This document shows, in pieces, positions 43,439 to 52,910 of a stretch of DNA of 64,000 nucleotides (positions are counted from its first letter, which is position 1; each line of letters opens with the position of its first letter). The notes below the pieces were generated by a model. It was not told the DNA's origin. It did not search any database and saw only the letters and a program-made list of their open reading frames with translations. This DNA is from Bacillota bacterium. Its GTDB lineage: Bacteria; Bacillota; Bacilli; Alicyclobacillales; SLC66. A program made the translations under genes and the position numbers. The DNA lies in assembly GCA_021821055.1 (NCBI GenBank), contig JAKACX010000001.1, positions 1-64,000 of the forward strand, written 5' to 3'.

Positions 43439-44714
43439 GTGGCTATCTCCCCGGTCCTTCGCTGTCCATGTTTCACCGCTATCAGTATAACTCGCACTGT
43501 CTTAAAACGATCTTACAGTCGGTCCACCCGGAAAATACGAGTTCACCTGTACCGCCCCATCTGCGGCGCCCGATTGAGTCGCATTTTCATCCTCCGCTCT
43601 CGTGCGGATGCGCCGCACATGGCAAGCCCAGGATGTCGCGCGCGAGGGTCGCGCGGGTCACCCTGGCGCACAGTAGGCGCTGAATGTGGTGCAATCCCTC
43701 CCACCGCCTTCCATTTTGTTGAGTGTTAGCACCGGTTTTTGGTGCTGTGCGCGGAATAAGACCAAGAAGTAGTTCTAAAATTACAATTATTAGGCGGCTT
43801 ATGCGCAGTTCTTGTGCTTATGCTACCTGACCCAGCCGTGCGTGCCGCCGGCAGGCCGTGTAGGGGTGCATCACATCCCCCACACCTATTGATCGCAGTG
43901 ATATTCGTTGCATTGTATGGGGGAATGTGCCAGCCGCCCGTATCCCTTTGCTCCTGCTCGACAACGCGGCTGCGCCGCGAAACTCGCGACGAGCAAAGGG
44001 ACACGGGCGACCCAGCAAGCCTTCAGCCTGCCGCTGGCGCTGTGCTGGGACACGGCTGGCCACGGCTGGCGCACCGCCGCATCGGCGTGCGACCGTGACG
44101 CAGGGAATTTTCATCCTGCGTTCCCGGCGCGCCCGCGCCATGGGGCCTCACCTGCACGGCCGCGGACAAGTCCGCAAGTATTTCAGCCACCTGATGACGC
44201 CCAAGAGTTGATGGCGTAGGGTGTCCGGGAGTTGACCGATAAGTTGACCGAAGCCGTGAATCAGTCAAGGCTTCAAAAATGCTCATAGGCCCTTCGCTGG
44301 TATGTCCATGCTCTAAGGGACCCGTGCAGACAGCCAAGGTGAGCCTGTCAAGGCACTCCTTCCAGCCTTGACAGGCGATGAAGGGCACCCATACTGGTGA
44401 TGGTGGCTGAATCCACGCACTTGTGGATTCAGCACTGGCCCACAAGCGGTCGATGCCAAATCCCCATAAAATGTTGCAGCAAGTCGGGCATCAATGTCCA
44501 AGTCGTGAAGTAAAACGGACAAGACCGGTCGTCAGCGCCATTTTGGCGCCAAAAAGTGCTGAGGTCGGATATTTTAGGCTTCCACAATCATCGCCCATAA
44601 TCGATCGAATAGGGCATTCGGACATGTTTGCCGTCTAAACCAGGACAGCTTGCGCCGTCGACCTTTGGACTGGATAGCTTATCAGTAACACGCAAGTTCG
44701 TTCCGTGACAAGGG
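43439..44714. other. Long non-coding stretch
   Basis: About 1.3 kb without a convincing gene; short open frames in it look like noise. It holds the second structured repeat (43936-44008), a 10-base perfect hairpin CTGAATCCAC/GTGGATTCAG at 44407-44432, and AT-richer DNA around 43720-43800 and 44440-44640, unlike the GC-rich genes around it. It may be the scar of a lost mobile element or hold unrecognised RNA. No transposase homology could be seen. Confidence 0.5.
43936..44008 (-). ncRNA. Structured repeat element, copy 2 (candidate RNA)
   Basis: On the minus strand an 18-base arm (44008-43991) pairs with 43953-43936, with one G-U wobble. The 37-base loop GUCGCGAGUU...GAGCAG nearly matches copy 1 and has the inner hairpin CGCGGC-GCA-GCCGCG. 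The distal stem sequence differs fully from copy 1, but pairing is kept. Confidence 0.6.
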
Positions 44715-44763
44715 AAACAAAAGAGAACGCGCCGGTGATGCAGCCGGTCGCGTTCCCTTTTGC
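44715..44763. terminator. Bidirectional hairpin terminator
   Basis: GAGAACGCGCCGG pairs with CCGGTCGCGTTCCC (one bulge). On the minus strand the tail reads CTCTTTTGTTT, ending the small gene at 44773; on the plus strand it reads CCCTTTTG. Confidence 0.65.
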
Positions 44764-44772
44764 GAGACACCC

Positions 44773-44892
44773 TTAATAGACAGGGACGGTCGTGCATTGT
44801 TGCGTGTACGCTGGCACGAGCAGGAAAAACAGGACGAAGATGATCAGAAAAACCACCGCCCAGCGGGTATACCCGCCAAAAGCACCGTACAT
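44773..44892 (-). CDS. YjcZ-like small spore membrane protein (39 aa)
   Basis: ATG 44892 is preceded by GGGAGGG. The peptide starts MYGAFGGYTRW and has one hydrophobic helix, AVVFLIIFVLFFLLVPAY, then a short polar tail with a Cys. The Gly/Tyr-rich N-terminus plus a single hydrophobic helix is the pattern of YjcZ/SscA-type small sporulation proteins in Bacillales. It is a single gene with its own terminator. Family membership is by pattern, as the sequence is short. Confidence 0.65.
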   Translation of the reverse strand: MYGAFGGYTRWAVVFLIIFVLFFLLVPAYTQQCTTVPVY

Positions 44893-44998
44893 ATGCGTTT
44901 CCCTCCCATCCATCTGTGAAGAGTCACTGTATTAAATGACTCCGATCACCCATTGGAAAGGGCGCATATCCCGGGTGGATGCGCCTAATCGCAGCACA

Positions 44999-45991
44999 TC
45001 AGCGGATCTCGCCCGCACTCCCCTGCCGGAGCGCCTTCACGTGCGCCGTCAACGCCGGAACGACCTCAAACAGGTCGCCGACGATCCCGTAATCCGCGAC
45101 ATTGAAGATCGGCGCCTCCGGGTCCTTGTTGATCGCGACAATCACTTTGGCGTTCGACATGCCGGCCAGGTGCTGGATGGCGCCGGAAATTCCGCAGGCT
45201 ATGTACAGATCCGGTGTCACCACTTTGCCCGTCTGGCCGATTTGCAGCGCGTAGTCACAGTACCCGGCATCGCACGCCCCGCGCGACGCCCCGACCGCTC
45301 CGCCCAGCGCCTCGGCCAGCTCATAAAGCGGCTTGAACCCGTCGGCGCTCTTCACGCCCCTTCCGCCCGCCACAACGACGTCCGCTTCCGTCAGATCCAC
45401 GCCGGACGAGGTCTTTTGCAGGACCTCGCGGAGTTCGAGACGAGCTCCGGGCAGTTGCACCGCAAGCGCGCGCACCGCCGCCGGCGCGAAGGGCCCCGCG
45501 TCGGGTTTTGGCAGGTTGTTCGGGCGCACCGTCACCACGAAAAAATCCCCCTCCAGTACGACGCGCACGAACGCCTTGCCCGCGTAGACCGGTCTGCGAC
45601 ACACCAACCTGTCCTGTTCCAGGGCAAGAGCCACGATGTCCGACACCTGCGGCGCAGCAAAGCGCGCGGCGATCATGGGCGCGACGTCCCGTCCGACGGC
45701 AGAATGTGCCAACATGGCGATCTGCGCTCCGGTGTCGCGCACGGCAGACTCCACGCAGGCCGCCAGCAACTCGCTCCGCCGCCCCGCCAGTTCCGGATGG
45801 TCAACGGTCAATACCTCGTCCGCTCCCGAGGCTGCCAGCCGCTCCGCCTGCGCGGCCACTCCATAACCCGCGAGCAACACGCTCACCTTGCCGCCGGACG
45901 CCGCTTGGCGCGCCGCCCCGACCGTTTCGAACGTGACCTGACGAACCTCGTCGCCACGCATGTCAGCCACAACAAGAATGCTTCTCGCCAA
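44999..45991 (-). CDS. etfA: Electron transfer flavoprotein, alpha subunit
   Basis: 330 residues from TTG 45991 with GAGGGGG upstream. It binds FAD and passes electrons from acyl-CoA dehydrogenases to the quinone pool. The C-terminal FAD domain is clear: [47 protein letters not shown] and [11 protein letters not shown]. It follows etfB on the same strand, but a ~190-base palindromic element sits between them, which is unusual for a normally tight gene pair. Confidence 0.94.
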   Translation of the reverse strand: MARSILVVADMRGDEVRQVTFETVGAARQAASGGKVSVLLAGYGVAAQAERLAASGADEVLTVDHPELAGRRSELLAACVESAVRDTGAQIAMLAHSAVGRDVAPMIAARFAAPQVSDIVALALEQDRLVCRRPVYAGKAFVRVVLEGDFFVVTVRPNNLPKPDAGPFAPAAVRALAVQLPGARLELREVLQKTSSGVDLTEADVVVAGGRGVKSADGFKPLYELAEALGGAVGASRGACDAGYCDYALQIGQTGKVVTPDLYIACGISGAIQHLAGMSNAKVIVAINKDPEAPIFNVADYGIVGDLFEVVPALTAHVKALRQGSAGEIR

Positions 45992-46030
45992 GACTAGGAC
46001 CCCCTCGCGATTGGAGCTGGCATCGCGGAC

Positions 46031-46222
46031 TTTATCATATGTCCCCTAGGGAACTGTGAAAAAATCAAAACGGACATCTATAGCGTTTGAGGCTTTGATG
46101 GAAAAATAGCCGTTCGGCCATTTTCATGATAATCTTGTGCCCCGCAGGGGCATGGGTGTTTCGCCAAACGCTATAGATGGACAGACCGCCGACGGACCGA
46201 TCGAATGTCACAGTTCCCCTAG
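46031..46222. repeat. Palindromic element A (MITE-like), between etfB and etfA
   Basis: The outer ends CTAGGGAACTGTGA (46046-46059) and TCACAGTTCCCCTAG (46208-46222) are inverted with one base inserted. An inner perfect 14-base pair ATCTATAGCGTTTG / CAAACGCTATAGAT (46076-46089, 46165-46178) and an inner TGCCCC/GGGGCA hairpin (46137-46151) follow. A further TTTATCATATGTCCCCTAG adjoins the left end. The right end supplies the etfB TAG stop. Confidence 0.7.
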
Positions 46223-46983
46223 AGCAGCTTGTGCGTGTCGCGCAGCGCGGCGACCAGTTCCTGCACGCGCTGCGGCGTATCGCCCTGAAGAATGACGCCC
46301 GCCGCTTTTCCCGGCGCCAGCGCGACGTCCGCGATTTCCAGTTGTGCACCGGCCGACGCGACGCCAAGATCTTCAAGTGTCACGCGCTCGATCGGTTTTT
46401 TCGCCGCCTTGCGAATACCGATCAGGGACGGGTAGCGGGGTTCGTTCAACCCTTGCTGGGCCGTGACGAGAAGCGGGAGTTCACCCTCCAGAACCTCAAC
46501 GTCGCCGTCCGCGTCGCGTTGCGCGGTCAGGCGCGTTCCCGTCACGGACAGACCGGTCGCCGCGCCGATATGGGCGATTCCCAGCAGTTCGGCCGTCCGT
46601 ACCGCGACCTGGCCCGAACCGTCGTCGACGGCCTGATTGCCCGCGAGGACCAGATCGAACGAACCCCTGCGGCGGATCACCGCCGCGAGCGCCTCGGACA
46701 CAAGGCGTTCGGAGCCGAACGATGTCTCCTCGTCGACCCAGACGGCCTCGTCGGCCCCCATGGCCAACGCCGTGCGCAGCACGTCCTGGGCCTTTTCAGG
46801 TCCCACAGTGACCACGGTGATCTGGCCGCCGGAGGCCTCCTTCAAACGGATGGCGGCCTCCACCGCGTATTCATCGTACGGGTTCATGATCGGCTCAGAA
46901 CCGTCCGACCGCAAGTCTCCCTCCGCCAGAGAAATCTTCGCCTCTGTGTCAAACGTCTGCTTTACACAGACCACGATGTCCAT
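46219..46983 (-). CDS. etfB: Electron transfer flavoprotein, beta subunit
   Basis: 254 residues from ATG 46983 with GGGGGGACAAC upstream; the frame to 47178 is not supported. It has MDIVVCVKQTFDTEAKI, MNPYDEYAVEAAIRLKE, VDDGSGQVAVRTAELLGI and LPLLVTAQQGLNEPRYPSL, the AMP-binding and recognition-loop signatures of EtfB. It forms the heterodimer with EtfA. The stop codon is formed by the CTAG end of the palindromic element that follows. Confidence 0.95.
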   Translation of the reverse strand: MDIVVCVKQTFDTEAKISLAEGDLRSDGSEPIMNPYDEYAVEAAIRLKEASGGQITVVTVGPEKAQDVLRTALAMGADEAVWVDEETSFGSERLVSEALAAVIRRRGSFDLVLAGNQAVDDGSGQVAVRTAELLGIAHIGAATGLSVTGTRLTAQRDADGDVEVLEGELPLLVTAQQGLNEPRYPSLIGIRKAAKKPIERVTLEDLGVASAGAQLEIADVALAPGKAAGVILQGDTPQRVQELVAALRDTHKLL

Positions 46984-47104
46984 GTTGTCCCCCCGTATCC
47001 TGCGTGTAAATGGGATTGCGCCGCTGGCGCGACGCACCGTACCCGTCCAGTATACGCCTCCGCCCGCCTGAATTTCCTGGGCGGCGCCGGCCTCCTCCCG
47101 CCCG

Positions 47105-48874
47105 TCAGGAGCCGGACTGCGAGGTGAACGACCACAGCCAGGGATCGACGGGATAGCCCGCCGGAGACCACACCACACCCCTCACGCGGGAACTGACCGC
47201 GCCCGCCATGTCGGCGTCAAACAGAAAGTCGACCGGAACGTGCGCACTGATCAATCTCTGCCACTGCTGCAACACCGATGCCCTGTAAGGCGTGCTCAGC
47301 GCCTGAACACTCGCCTGCTGCGCGATCAACCGGTCGCTCTGTGCGACATTCGGGTCGCTCTGGGACGTCCAGTTCATCGTCTGCTGGTTGAATGGCGCAC
47401 TGGACAGCCAAACGCTCGAAGGGTTTGGATCATTGCTCAGGTCCCATCCCATGAGATAGCCCTGCAGTGACGGAGCGTGGGTGGACAGGTCCTGCACCAA
47501 CGTGCGTACAGGGAGTTGCACGGCTCTCGCGTTGATGGAGATGGCGCGCAGGTCCGCAACGATCATCTTCGCCACCTGAGCCCCGTACGGGTCCCCCTGG
47601 GCGTAGGCGATCGTCGGTGACAGCACGCTGCCGTTTTTCTGGACGAGCCAGGCTCCCGGTCCGATGTGAAACCCCGCCTTGAGCAACAGGCTCCGCGCCT
47701 CTTGCGGATTGTACGGATACGCGCCGTTTAGCGCGTTGTCGTACCAGACGCTCACAGGAGGCAACGGGCCGTTTTCCGGCACGCCGGCGCCATGCAGCAC
47801 CGTCTCGATTATCGCCTGGCGGTTGATCGCGTACATCATCGCCTGGCGGAACAGCACGTTCGATCCTGGCGCAGCCTGGTCGTTCCAGCCCAGGAAGCGG
47901 TAGTGATTGCCCGGGAAAAAGTCGACGCCGACCGCCGGCATGCCCTTGAGGGCGTTTGCCAGTTGTGGCGACAGACCGCCCATCACGTCCAGTTGCCCGG
48001 CGCGAAACAGCCCTGGCGCGGCCACGCTTGATACGCTCTTGATCGCCAGGCGCGGGATGCCCGGACGCCCCAGCACAAAGCGCGGATTCGTGGCGAGCGT
48101 CGCCCCGGCGGGCGTGTGCCCCGTGAGCAGGTACGGACCCGTTCCGATTCTCGGGTACGTGGCAAACGACGTGGACAGCCACTTTGTCATTGGCAGCTGC
48201 CCCAGGAGTGCGGACGGCAACGGCGTGAGTCCCTGGAAGTCGTTGATCAAGGCGGCGGGGTCGACGGCGTTGAGTTGAAAGTAGAATTCGCCCGGATTCA
48301 CAATGTGGACGCCGCTGACCGTCGATGCGCGCCCGCTCATCTCAGCGCGCGCGCCGGCAATCGGCAGGACGCGGTATCCGCTCTGCCCCTGGAGCGTTGT
48401 GTTGTAGTACGGCGACGCGAGAAAATTCACGGTCAGGGCGACATCCTGCGCCGTGACGGGCGTGCCGTTCGACCACACTGCGCGCGGATTCAGTTGCATC
48501 CAGAGTTGCGTGCCGCTCTTGTTGTACCACCACTTTTGCACCAGTTCCGGCCCGACCGAGAGTGTCGGGGTGAGTTGCAGGAGCGTGCCGAACTGCTGCT
48601 GGTCAAGCAAACGGACTGCCGACGACTGTGACACGTAAGGAAACAGCGGCCCCCCGAGGGTCGACTCGACGCCAATCTGCACGGGCGCGTAGACCGACGA
48701 CGCCACGCTCGCGGCGCTCACTCTCGCAGGGACGCTGTTCCCGGCCGCATGGGCCAGATGGACGGCTGTCAGGCAGGTCAGGGCGGCGACGCCCGGCACG
48801 GCGCCGAGCAGGGCCTTGCCGATACGGCGCGGCCACGGGGATACGACCACCCATCTCACATCCTTCTCAATCAT
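47105..48874 (-). CDS. Peptide ABC transporter substrate-binding protein (family 5), second copy
   Basis: 589 residues. An exported protein with a long basic leader then LLGAVPGVAALTCLTAVHLAHA. The SBP family 5 body includes WMQLNPRAVWSNGTPVTAQDVA, IGTGPYLL, FLGWNDQAAPGSNVLFRQAMMYAINRQAI and LMGWDLSNDPNPSSVW. It resembles the 51128-52858 protein throughout. It has no lipobox Cys, so it may be anchored by its N-terminal helix. It is the last gene of the opp operon, separated from oppC by ~220 bases containing a short tandem repeat. Confidence 0.9.
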   Translation of the reverse strand: MIEKDVRWVVVSPWPRRIGKALLGAVPGVAALTCLTAVHLAHAAGNSVPARVSAASVASSVYAPVQIGVESTLGGPLFPYVSQSSAVRLLDQQQFGTLLQLTPTLSVGPELVQKWWYNKSGTQLWMQLNPRAVWSNGTPVTAQDVALTVNFLASPYYNTTLQGQSGYRVLPIAGARAEMSGRASTVSGVHIVNPGEFYFQLNAVDPAALINDFQGLTPLPSALLGQLPMTKWLSTSFATYPRIGTGPYLLTGHTPAGATLATNPRFVLGRPGIPRLAIKSVSSVAAPGLFRAGQLDVMGGLSPQLANALKGMPAVGVDFFPGNHYRFLGWNDQAAPGSNVLFRQAMMYAINRQAIIETVLHGAGVPENGPLPPVSVWYDNALNGAYPYNPQEARSLLLKAGFHIGPGAWLVQKNGSVLSPTIAYAQGDPYGAQVAKMIVADLRAISINARAVQLPVRTLVQDLSTHAPSLQGYLMGWDLSNDPNPSSVWLSSAPFNQQTMNWTSQSDPNVAQSDRLIAQQASVQALSTPYRASVLQQWQRLISAHVPVDFLFDADMAGAVSSRVRGVVWSPAGYPVDPWLWSFTSQSGS

Positions 48875-49042
48875 TCTTCTATATCAATCTTCCATGTCCC
48901 AGCGCATGCCAGCGAGGATGCTCCCATTCTAGCCTTCCTCCACAATAAGCGCAAACCTGCGGCAGGGACCGCGGGTTTGCGCGGCGGGACGAACGCCGCG
49001 TACCGCGTGGAACACGGAGGCTGCGGTTTTGGCGCCAGCGGG

Positions 49043-49086
49043 CTCAGCAGACTCAGCAGACTCAGCAGACTCAGCAGACTCAGCAG
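49043..49086. repeat. Tandem repeat CTCAGCAGA, 4.9 copies
   Basis: Five perfect nine-base units immediately after the oppC gene (its stop is at 49093-49095). A nine-base unit can change copy number by slippage without shifting frame, though no gene appears to use it. Confidence 0.9.
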
Positions 49087-49092
49087 GAGTGA

Positions 49093-50013
49093 TCAGGTGC
49101 GGGTCTGCGGATCAAACGCGTCGCGCAGGCCGTCGCCGATGAAGTTCACGGAGAGGATCGTCAGGACGATCATGACAGCGGGGGGCACCCAGGCGTACGG
49201 CTCCGTGCGCAGCGACATGTACCCCGTGCTGGTGTTCAGGATGCCGCCCCAGGAGGCAACGTTCGGGGGAACCCCGAGCCCGAGGTACGAAAGCGCCGCG
49301 TCGAGGCCCACGTACGCCGCCACCTGGAAGCTGACCAGCACGATGATGAAACTCATCGCGTTTGGCAGCATGTGGCGCAGAATGATCCGCCAGTTGCCGC
49401 AGCCGACCGTCCGCGCCCCGACGACGTAGTCCTGCTCGCGCAGTTGGAGAAACACGCCGCGGATCAGGCGCGCCGGACCGGGCCAGGCCGTGATGCCCAC
49501 GATCAGAATCAGGACCCACTCGCTGGACGTATTGAACACTGCCTCGACGATCAAGACCAGGCTGATGAACGGAAAATTCAGCATGACGTCGACAAAGCGC
49601 ATCATGAGGGTGTCGATAAAGCCGCCAAAAAACCCCGAGACGCCGCCGTAGAGCGTACCGATCACCATGGTCATCATCGCCGCGCAAAAGGCGACGGTCA
49701 AATCGACGCGCCCGCCGTACAGGACCCTGGCGAGGTTGTCGTAGCCCGAGCCGTCCGTGCCGAGCGGATGCAGCGCCGTCGGCGGCGAGTCGGTGTTCAT
49801 GATGTCGGGCTGGCTTGGGGAAAAATGCGTGAACAGGGGCGCGAAGACGGTCACGAAGACGATCGCGACGAGCATGACCAAGCCCGCCACAGCCAAAGGG
49901 CTGTGGAAAAACCGCTCTATGGACAGACGCAGCGGGGACTTGCTCTTCGGCGCGCGCGAGACGCCGGAAGCGTGGGAAACAGCGTTGGCAGCCATGGGCC
50001 TCACCTCTTGCAA
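49093..50013 (-). CDS. oppC: Oligopeptide ABC transporter permease OppC
   Basis: 306 residues. A DUF-type N-terminal segment and first helix (AVAGLVMLVAIVFVTVFAPLF) precede the LGTDGSGYDNLARVLYGGRVDL block typical of OppC/DppC. Five further helices follow, with the EAA loop EQDYVVGARTVGCGNWRIILRHMLPN. It pairs with OppB to form the membrane channel. An in-frame ATG further in at 49996 lies nearer the family start; the first residues are variable. Confidence 0.92.
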   Translation of the reverse strand: MQEVRPMAANAVSHASGVSRAPKSKSPLRLSIERFFHSPLAVAGLVMLVAIVFVTVFAPLFTHFSPSQPDIMNTDSPPTALHPLGTDGSGYDNLARVLYGGRVDLTVAFCAAMMTMVIGTLYGGVSGFFGGFIDTLMMRFVDVMLNFPFISLVLIVEAVFNTSSEWVLILIVGITAWPGPARLIRGVFLQLREQDYVVGARTVGCGNWRIILRHMLPNAMSFIIVLVSFQVAAYVGLDAALSYLGLGVPPNVASWGGILNTSTGYMSLRTEPYAWVPPAVMIVLTILSVNFIGDGLRDAFDPQTRT

Positions 50014-50040
50014 AGTGTCTCTGGGCAGAACACGGCGGCC

Positions 50041-51006
50041 TCAGTCATAGCGGATGCGCGGGTCCGCGAACGCCAGCAGGATGTCCGCGAGCAGGTTGCC
50101 GATCAGCACAGTGATGGCGAACAGTAGCGTGGTGCCAAGGATGAGCGGGTAGTCGCGATTCAGGTTGGCGTTGATCGACAATTCGCCCATACCGGGCCAG
50201 GTGAAGATCTGTTCGAGAATTACCGCACCGCTGAACAGCCCGCCGAGGTCGAGGCCGAACTGGGCGATGATCGGTATAACGGCGTTGCGCAGCACGTGCC
50301 GGAACAGGATGCGCGGACCGCGCAGTCCCTTCGCGCGCGCGGTGCGCACAAAGTCCGCCACGATCACCTGGAGGCTGTTGCCGCGCGTCAGGCGGGTGTA
50401 GTACGCCAGACCGGGCAAGGACAGCGCAAGGGCGGGCAGCAGGAGGTGGGAGACCCGGTCGGCGAAGTCGCCCGACCACGGCACTCCGGGCGTCACCGTA
50501 CCGGAAGAAGGCAGCAGGTTGAATGTGAAAGAGAGCAGGTAGATCAGCAGGAGCGCAAAGACAAAGCCCGGAATGGAATAGAACAGCACCGCGATGAACG
50601 AACTCAACACGTCAAACGGCCCGTTCACGTTGCGCGCCTGGTAGAGTCCGATGGGAATCGAAACCACGAGGATGATGATCTCCGCCGTGACGGCCAGCAG
50701 GAGCGTATTGGGAAGGTAGGTGGCTATGAGTTCGGAGACGGGCATATTCAGACTGTACGATATACCTAGATTCCCCTGCAAAAGATTTTTGATCCAGTCA
50801 AAGTACTGAACCGGCAGCGATTGGTTGAGGCCGTTCTCCTGCACGAGGCGGTTGTAGATCGCTGCGGCGTTTTTCAGCCGCGGGTTGAATACCAGCGCCT
50901 CAAACGCGTTGCCCGGCATCGCGTGCATCAGCAAAAAGACGATCACCGTGATGACAAACAGGGTCGGAATCAGGCCGAGCAGGCGACGAATGATATAGGT
51001 TGCCAT
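50041..51006 (-). CDS. oppB: Oligopeptide ABC transporter permease OppB
   Basis: 321 residues. The N-terminus MATYIIRRLLGLIPTLFVITVIVFLL and the sequence VQYFDWIKNLLQGNLGISY are characteristic of OppB/DppB. Six helices are visible, and the EAA loop reads DFVRTARAKGLRGPRILFRHVLRN. It lies 27 bases upstream of oppC and downstream of the binding protein gene. Confidence 0.94.
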   Translation of the reverse strand: MATYIIRRLLGLIPTLFVITVIVFLLMHAMPGNAFEALVFNPRLKNAAAIYNRLVQENGLNQSLPVQYFDWIKNLLQGNLGISYSLNMPVSELIATYLPNTLLLAVTAEIIILVVSIPIGLYQARNVNGPFDVLSSFIAVLFYSIPGFVFALLLIYLLSFTFNLLPSSGTVTPGVPWSGDFADRVSHLLLPALALSLPGLAYYTRLTRGNSLQVIVADFVRTARAKGLRGPRILFRHVLRNAVIPIIAQFGLDLGGLFSGAVILEQIFTWPGMGELSINANLNRDYPLILGTTLLFAITVLIGNLLADILLAFADPRIRYD

Positions 51007-51127
51007 ACCCTTCGCTCCTTGCGTTCAGTGTGGGAGAGGGGATCCCGCGTCCCCTCTCCGGTTTGCCGCGTTGCAACATCAGGCGCCGCCGCACGCCAAA
51101 GCGTCGGAGACCCTGCGGACCCCGTCC

Positions 51128-52858
51128 CTACTTCGCGGGCGACATCCACCACTTCCACGCGTCGATCGGCGTGCCAAACGTGTACGCCGAGAACACCAGC
51201 CCGTGAACATTCTTGTTGTACGCGTAGATGGCGTCGTCCATCGTGAGGAAGTTCTCCGGCATCTGCTGGTTGAGCAGCGTCTGCCACTGGTAGATGATCT
51301 TCTTGCGGTAGGCGAGATTGAACGCCGCCGCCGAGTGCTGCAGGTGGATCAGGCGGTCGTTTTCCACGATCGCGGGGTCCTTGGTGTTCGTCCAGTCGAT
51401 CGACGTGATGTTCAGGTTGTCCGTGGAGCGCCACAGGCCGCGCGGATCCGGGTCGTCAGACAGCGACCAGCCGAGCAGGAAGCCCTGGATCGGCTGCGTG
51501 CCCTTGCTGTCGTTGTTCAGCTGGCTGAGCATCGTGTTGAAGTTGATCGGCGGCAGCACGGTCAGGTTGATGTGGACGGCCTTCATGAACTGCGCGATGA
51601 ACGTCGACTCGGTCACGATGTTCGAATCGCCGGTCGAGATCGTGAGCGTCGGAGAGAACGGTTTGCCGTTTGGCATCGTCCGCCAGCCGTTTGCGCCGAC
51701 CTTCATGCCGATCGAGTCGAGCAGCTTGTTGGCGGTTGCGGGCGAGTAGGCGTACGTGTTGTTCAGCTTGGAATTGTACCAGAAGTTGATCGGCGGCAGC
51801 GGACCGTTCTCCGGCTTGCCGTAGCCCTTGTCGATCGCCTTGACCAGCGCCGGACGGTTGATCGCGTACTCGACCGCCTGGCGAAACTTGACGTTGCTAA
51901 AGACGGAACCGTACTTCGCGTTGTTCAGCCGCCATCCGAGGTAGCCGAAACTGTTTGACGGAAAGATCGCCACGCTCAGGTTCGGCAGCGCCTTCATCTT
52001 TTGCACGTCCTGCGGATGGATGCCCGCGATGTCCACCTGGCCGGACGCCAGGTCGCCGTTCACGACGTTTGGCGAAATGACCTTCCAGACCACCGTCTGG
52101 ATGTGCGGCGCCCCAAACACGTAGTACGGGTTACGCACCTGCGTGATCGACTGGCCGGGGACGAGACTCTTGAACACAAACGGGCCGCTGCCGATGGTCG
52201 GCACCTTGTTGAACGACGAAGACTTCCACGCCGACATGGGCATCTTGCCGAGCACCGCGGACGGCAGCGGAATGATCCCCGCCCACTGCGACGGCAGGAC
52301 GGCCGCGTCAGGCTGCGCCATGGAAATCGAGAATTCATGGCTGTTGATGATCTTGAACCCGGATGGCGTGGTTCCGTCCGGCAGCGGCTTCGACGCGCCG
52401 ACGATGTTCTGCACAAGGTAGCCGTAGGCGCCCTGATCCGTGACATTGTACGTTTTGGACGCCAGCCAGTCGACGGAAAGCTGCACGTCCTTCGACGTGA
52501 CGGGCGTGCCGTTTGACCAGCGCGCCTTCGGGTTCAGCCAGAACGTGATGGTCGTCTTGCTCTTCGAGAAGGCGTACTTGTCGACCAGGTCGGGGACGAG
52601 TTGATCCTTCTGGTTGAAGTTCAGCAGGCTGTCAAACGCGTACGAATCCGCCGTCGCCGTGTACGCCGAACTGTCGAGAAACGGGATCATGTTGGTGCCA
52701 AACGCCGTCGGGAACGTCTCCACCAGCGTCCCGCCATTCGGGATGGCCGTGCGCTTGGGCGCAGAAGCCTGCGTCCCGCCGATGCTGCTGCAACCCGCCA
52801 GCAGCGTTGTGAGGCTTACGACAGCCGCAGCCGACATCCAAGCTGTGCGTCTTTTCAT
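51128..52858 (-). CDS. oppA: Oligopeptide ABC transporter substrate-binding lipoprotein
   Basis: 576 residues from ATG 52858 with GGGGGTCC upstream; the earlier open frame to 52927 includes the element-rich spacer. Lipoprotein signal: basic KRR, hydrophobic AAAVVSLTTLLAGC. Family 5 landmarks include FWLNPKARWSNGTPVTSKDV, IGSGPFVF, SNVKFRQAVEYAINRPALV and LLGWSLSDDPDPRGLW. It captures peptides for OppBC. The paralogue at the operon end suggests different peptide preferences. Confidence 0.93.
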   Translation of the reverse strand: MKRRTAWMSAAAVVSLTTLLAGCSSIGGTQASAPKRTAIPNGGTLVETFPTAFGTNMIPFLDSSAYTATADSYAFDSLLNFNQKDQLVPDLVDKYAFSKSKTTITFWLNPKARWSNGTPVTSKDVQLSVDWLASKTYNVTDQGAYGYLVQNIVGASKPLPDGTTPSGFKIINSHEFSISMAQPDAAVLPSQWAGIIPLPSAVLGKMPMSAWKSSSFNKVPTIGSGPFVFKSLVPGQSITQVRNPYYVFGAPHIQTVVWKVISPNVVNGDLASGQVDIAGIHPQDVQKMKALPNLSVAIFPSNSFGYLGWRLNNAKYGSVFSNVKFRQAVEYAINRPALVKAIDKGYGKPENGPLPPINFWYNSKLNNTYAYSPATANKLLDSIGMKVGANGWRTMPNGKPFSPTLTISTGDSNIVTESTFIAQFMKAVHINLTVLPPINFNTMLSQLNNDSKGTQPIQGFLLGWSLSDDPDPRGLWRSTDNLNITSIDWTNTKDPAIVENDRLIHLQHSAAAFNLAYRKKIIYQWQTLLNQQMPENFLTMDDAIYAYNKNVHGLVFSAYTFGTPIDAWKWWMSPAK

Positions 52859-52910
52859 CTGTGGACCCCCTAAAAATGAATGAGTGTGGCGCGACCGGAC
52901 AGCGGACCCC

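Noticed and set aside
44313-44522. A 69-codon minus-strand open frame that might be a transposase scrap
   Set aside because: No motif could be recognised and it has no ribosome site; too weak to list.
44538-44562. GGCGCC hairpin near 44550 as a terminator
   Set aside because: Neither strand has a T run after the stem and no gene ends there.
49043-49086. CRISPR-like array
   Set aside because: Units are only nine bases and directly adjacent, with no spacers and no cas genes in the window.
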